Assembly (NCBI GenBank): GCA_964251675.1
Contig: CAXUKS010000013.1
Coordinates: 38,063 to 102,062, forward strand
Length of the DNA: 64,000 nucleotides
Direction of reading: 5' to 3'
Origin: JANXMY01 sp964251675
GTDB taxonomy: Bacteria > Armatimonadota > Armatimonadia > Armatimonadales > Capsulimonadaceae
How positions within the stretch are numbered: position 1 is the first letter of the stretch; every line of letters begins with the position of its first letter. This document shows, piece by piece, positions 63,951 to 64,000 of this stretch. Made by a program: the position numbers and the translations under genes. The notes beneath the pieces are model-generated. The model worked only from the letters and a program-made list of their open reading frames with translations. It searched no databases and was not told where the DNA came from.

Positions 63951-64000
63951 ACGGAAACACGGGGCTGAACCCCCGTGCTTTGAAGGGCAATTCCCCGCCT
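63951..64000. repeat. family D repeat, cut by the window end
   Basis: ACGGAAACACGGGGCTGAAC, CCCCGTGCTTTGAAGGGCAA and TTCCCCGCCT match the unit at 30443-30503 in order. The element presumably continues with a CCCGCCTTCGCGGG-type hairpin. Confidence 0.7.

Overview
The window looks like a chromosomal segment of a Gram-negative, mostly high-GC bacterium, most likely of the phylum Armatimonadota. That placement is an inference. It rests on the combination of Kdo/lipid A genes (kdtA, kdsB), an McsA-McsB-ClpC stress operon of the kind best known from Firmicutes, DUF1559-type pseudopilins with the H-X9-DG signature, PEP-CTERM proteins, a type III pantothenate kinase and a flagellar fliHIJ block. There is no rRNA or phage core. 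Two runs of 10 N (37344-37353 and 50049-50058) mark scaffold gaps, and both affect the start of a gene.

Layout. 1-5.4 kb: a secreted LolA/DUF2092-like protein, then two small coiled-coil ORFs, a miniature McsA, McsB and ClpC. 5.4-7.1 kb: an orphan HicB with a broken hicA, tRNA-Ser(UGA), a PRC-barrel protein, and a large ORF-free structured RNA that resembles HEARO/omega-RNA and ends at an ATGA start codon. 7.1-15 kb: a sugar isomerase-like protein, a pseudopilin, PPK2, then a minus-strand cluster with kdtA, kdsB and an acyl-CoA dehydrogenase homologue. 15-24.8 kb: GAF-PAS and HD-GYP signalling proteins, a DUF4965 glutaminase-like protein, a BSP peptidase, a GDSL esterase, SbcD and an ankyrin protein. 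24.8-29.5 kb: leuD and leuC on the minus strand, separated by argJ on the plus strand and by a scar made of a second leuC tail, a 108-aa ORF and a truncated Uma2 gene. 29.6-37.1 kb: an MBL hydrolase, a methyltransferase, a LysR regulator, then fliH-fliI-fliJ, a lytic transglycosylase and a MotE-like protein. 37-44.7 kb: a GH35 beta-galactosidase, a Fic protein with an AbiEi-like N-terminus, a CPBP protease and a TPR protein. 44.7-56.7 kb: coaX, an EamA transporter, dusB, a GxGD presenilin/SPP-like membrane protein, an ACT-like protein, a propeller-DUF1559 hybrid, a GNAT enzyme, recN, nadK and a TPR protein. 57-64 kb: glnA with a probable leader terminator, a HEPN protein with a BolA-like partner, a ParD/ParE-type pair, two PEP-CTERM proteins with matching sigma-54-type promoters, a DUF5335 protein and mtaB.

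Expression signals are unusually readable. Several genes have textbook TTGACA-N17/18-TATAAT promoters. Several others (sbcD, coaX, a TPR gene, the parD-like gene, dusB, mtaB) have a -10 hexamer only 5-9 nt before the ATG, which suggests leaderless mRNAs. The intergenic spaces carry several families of palindromic, MITE/REP-like elements and a recurrent terminator sequence family.
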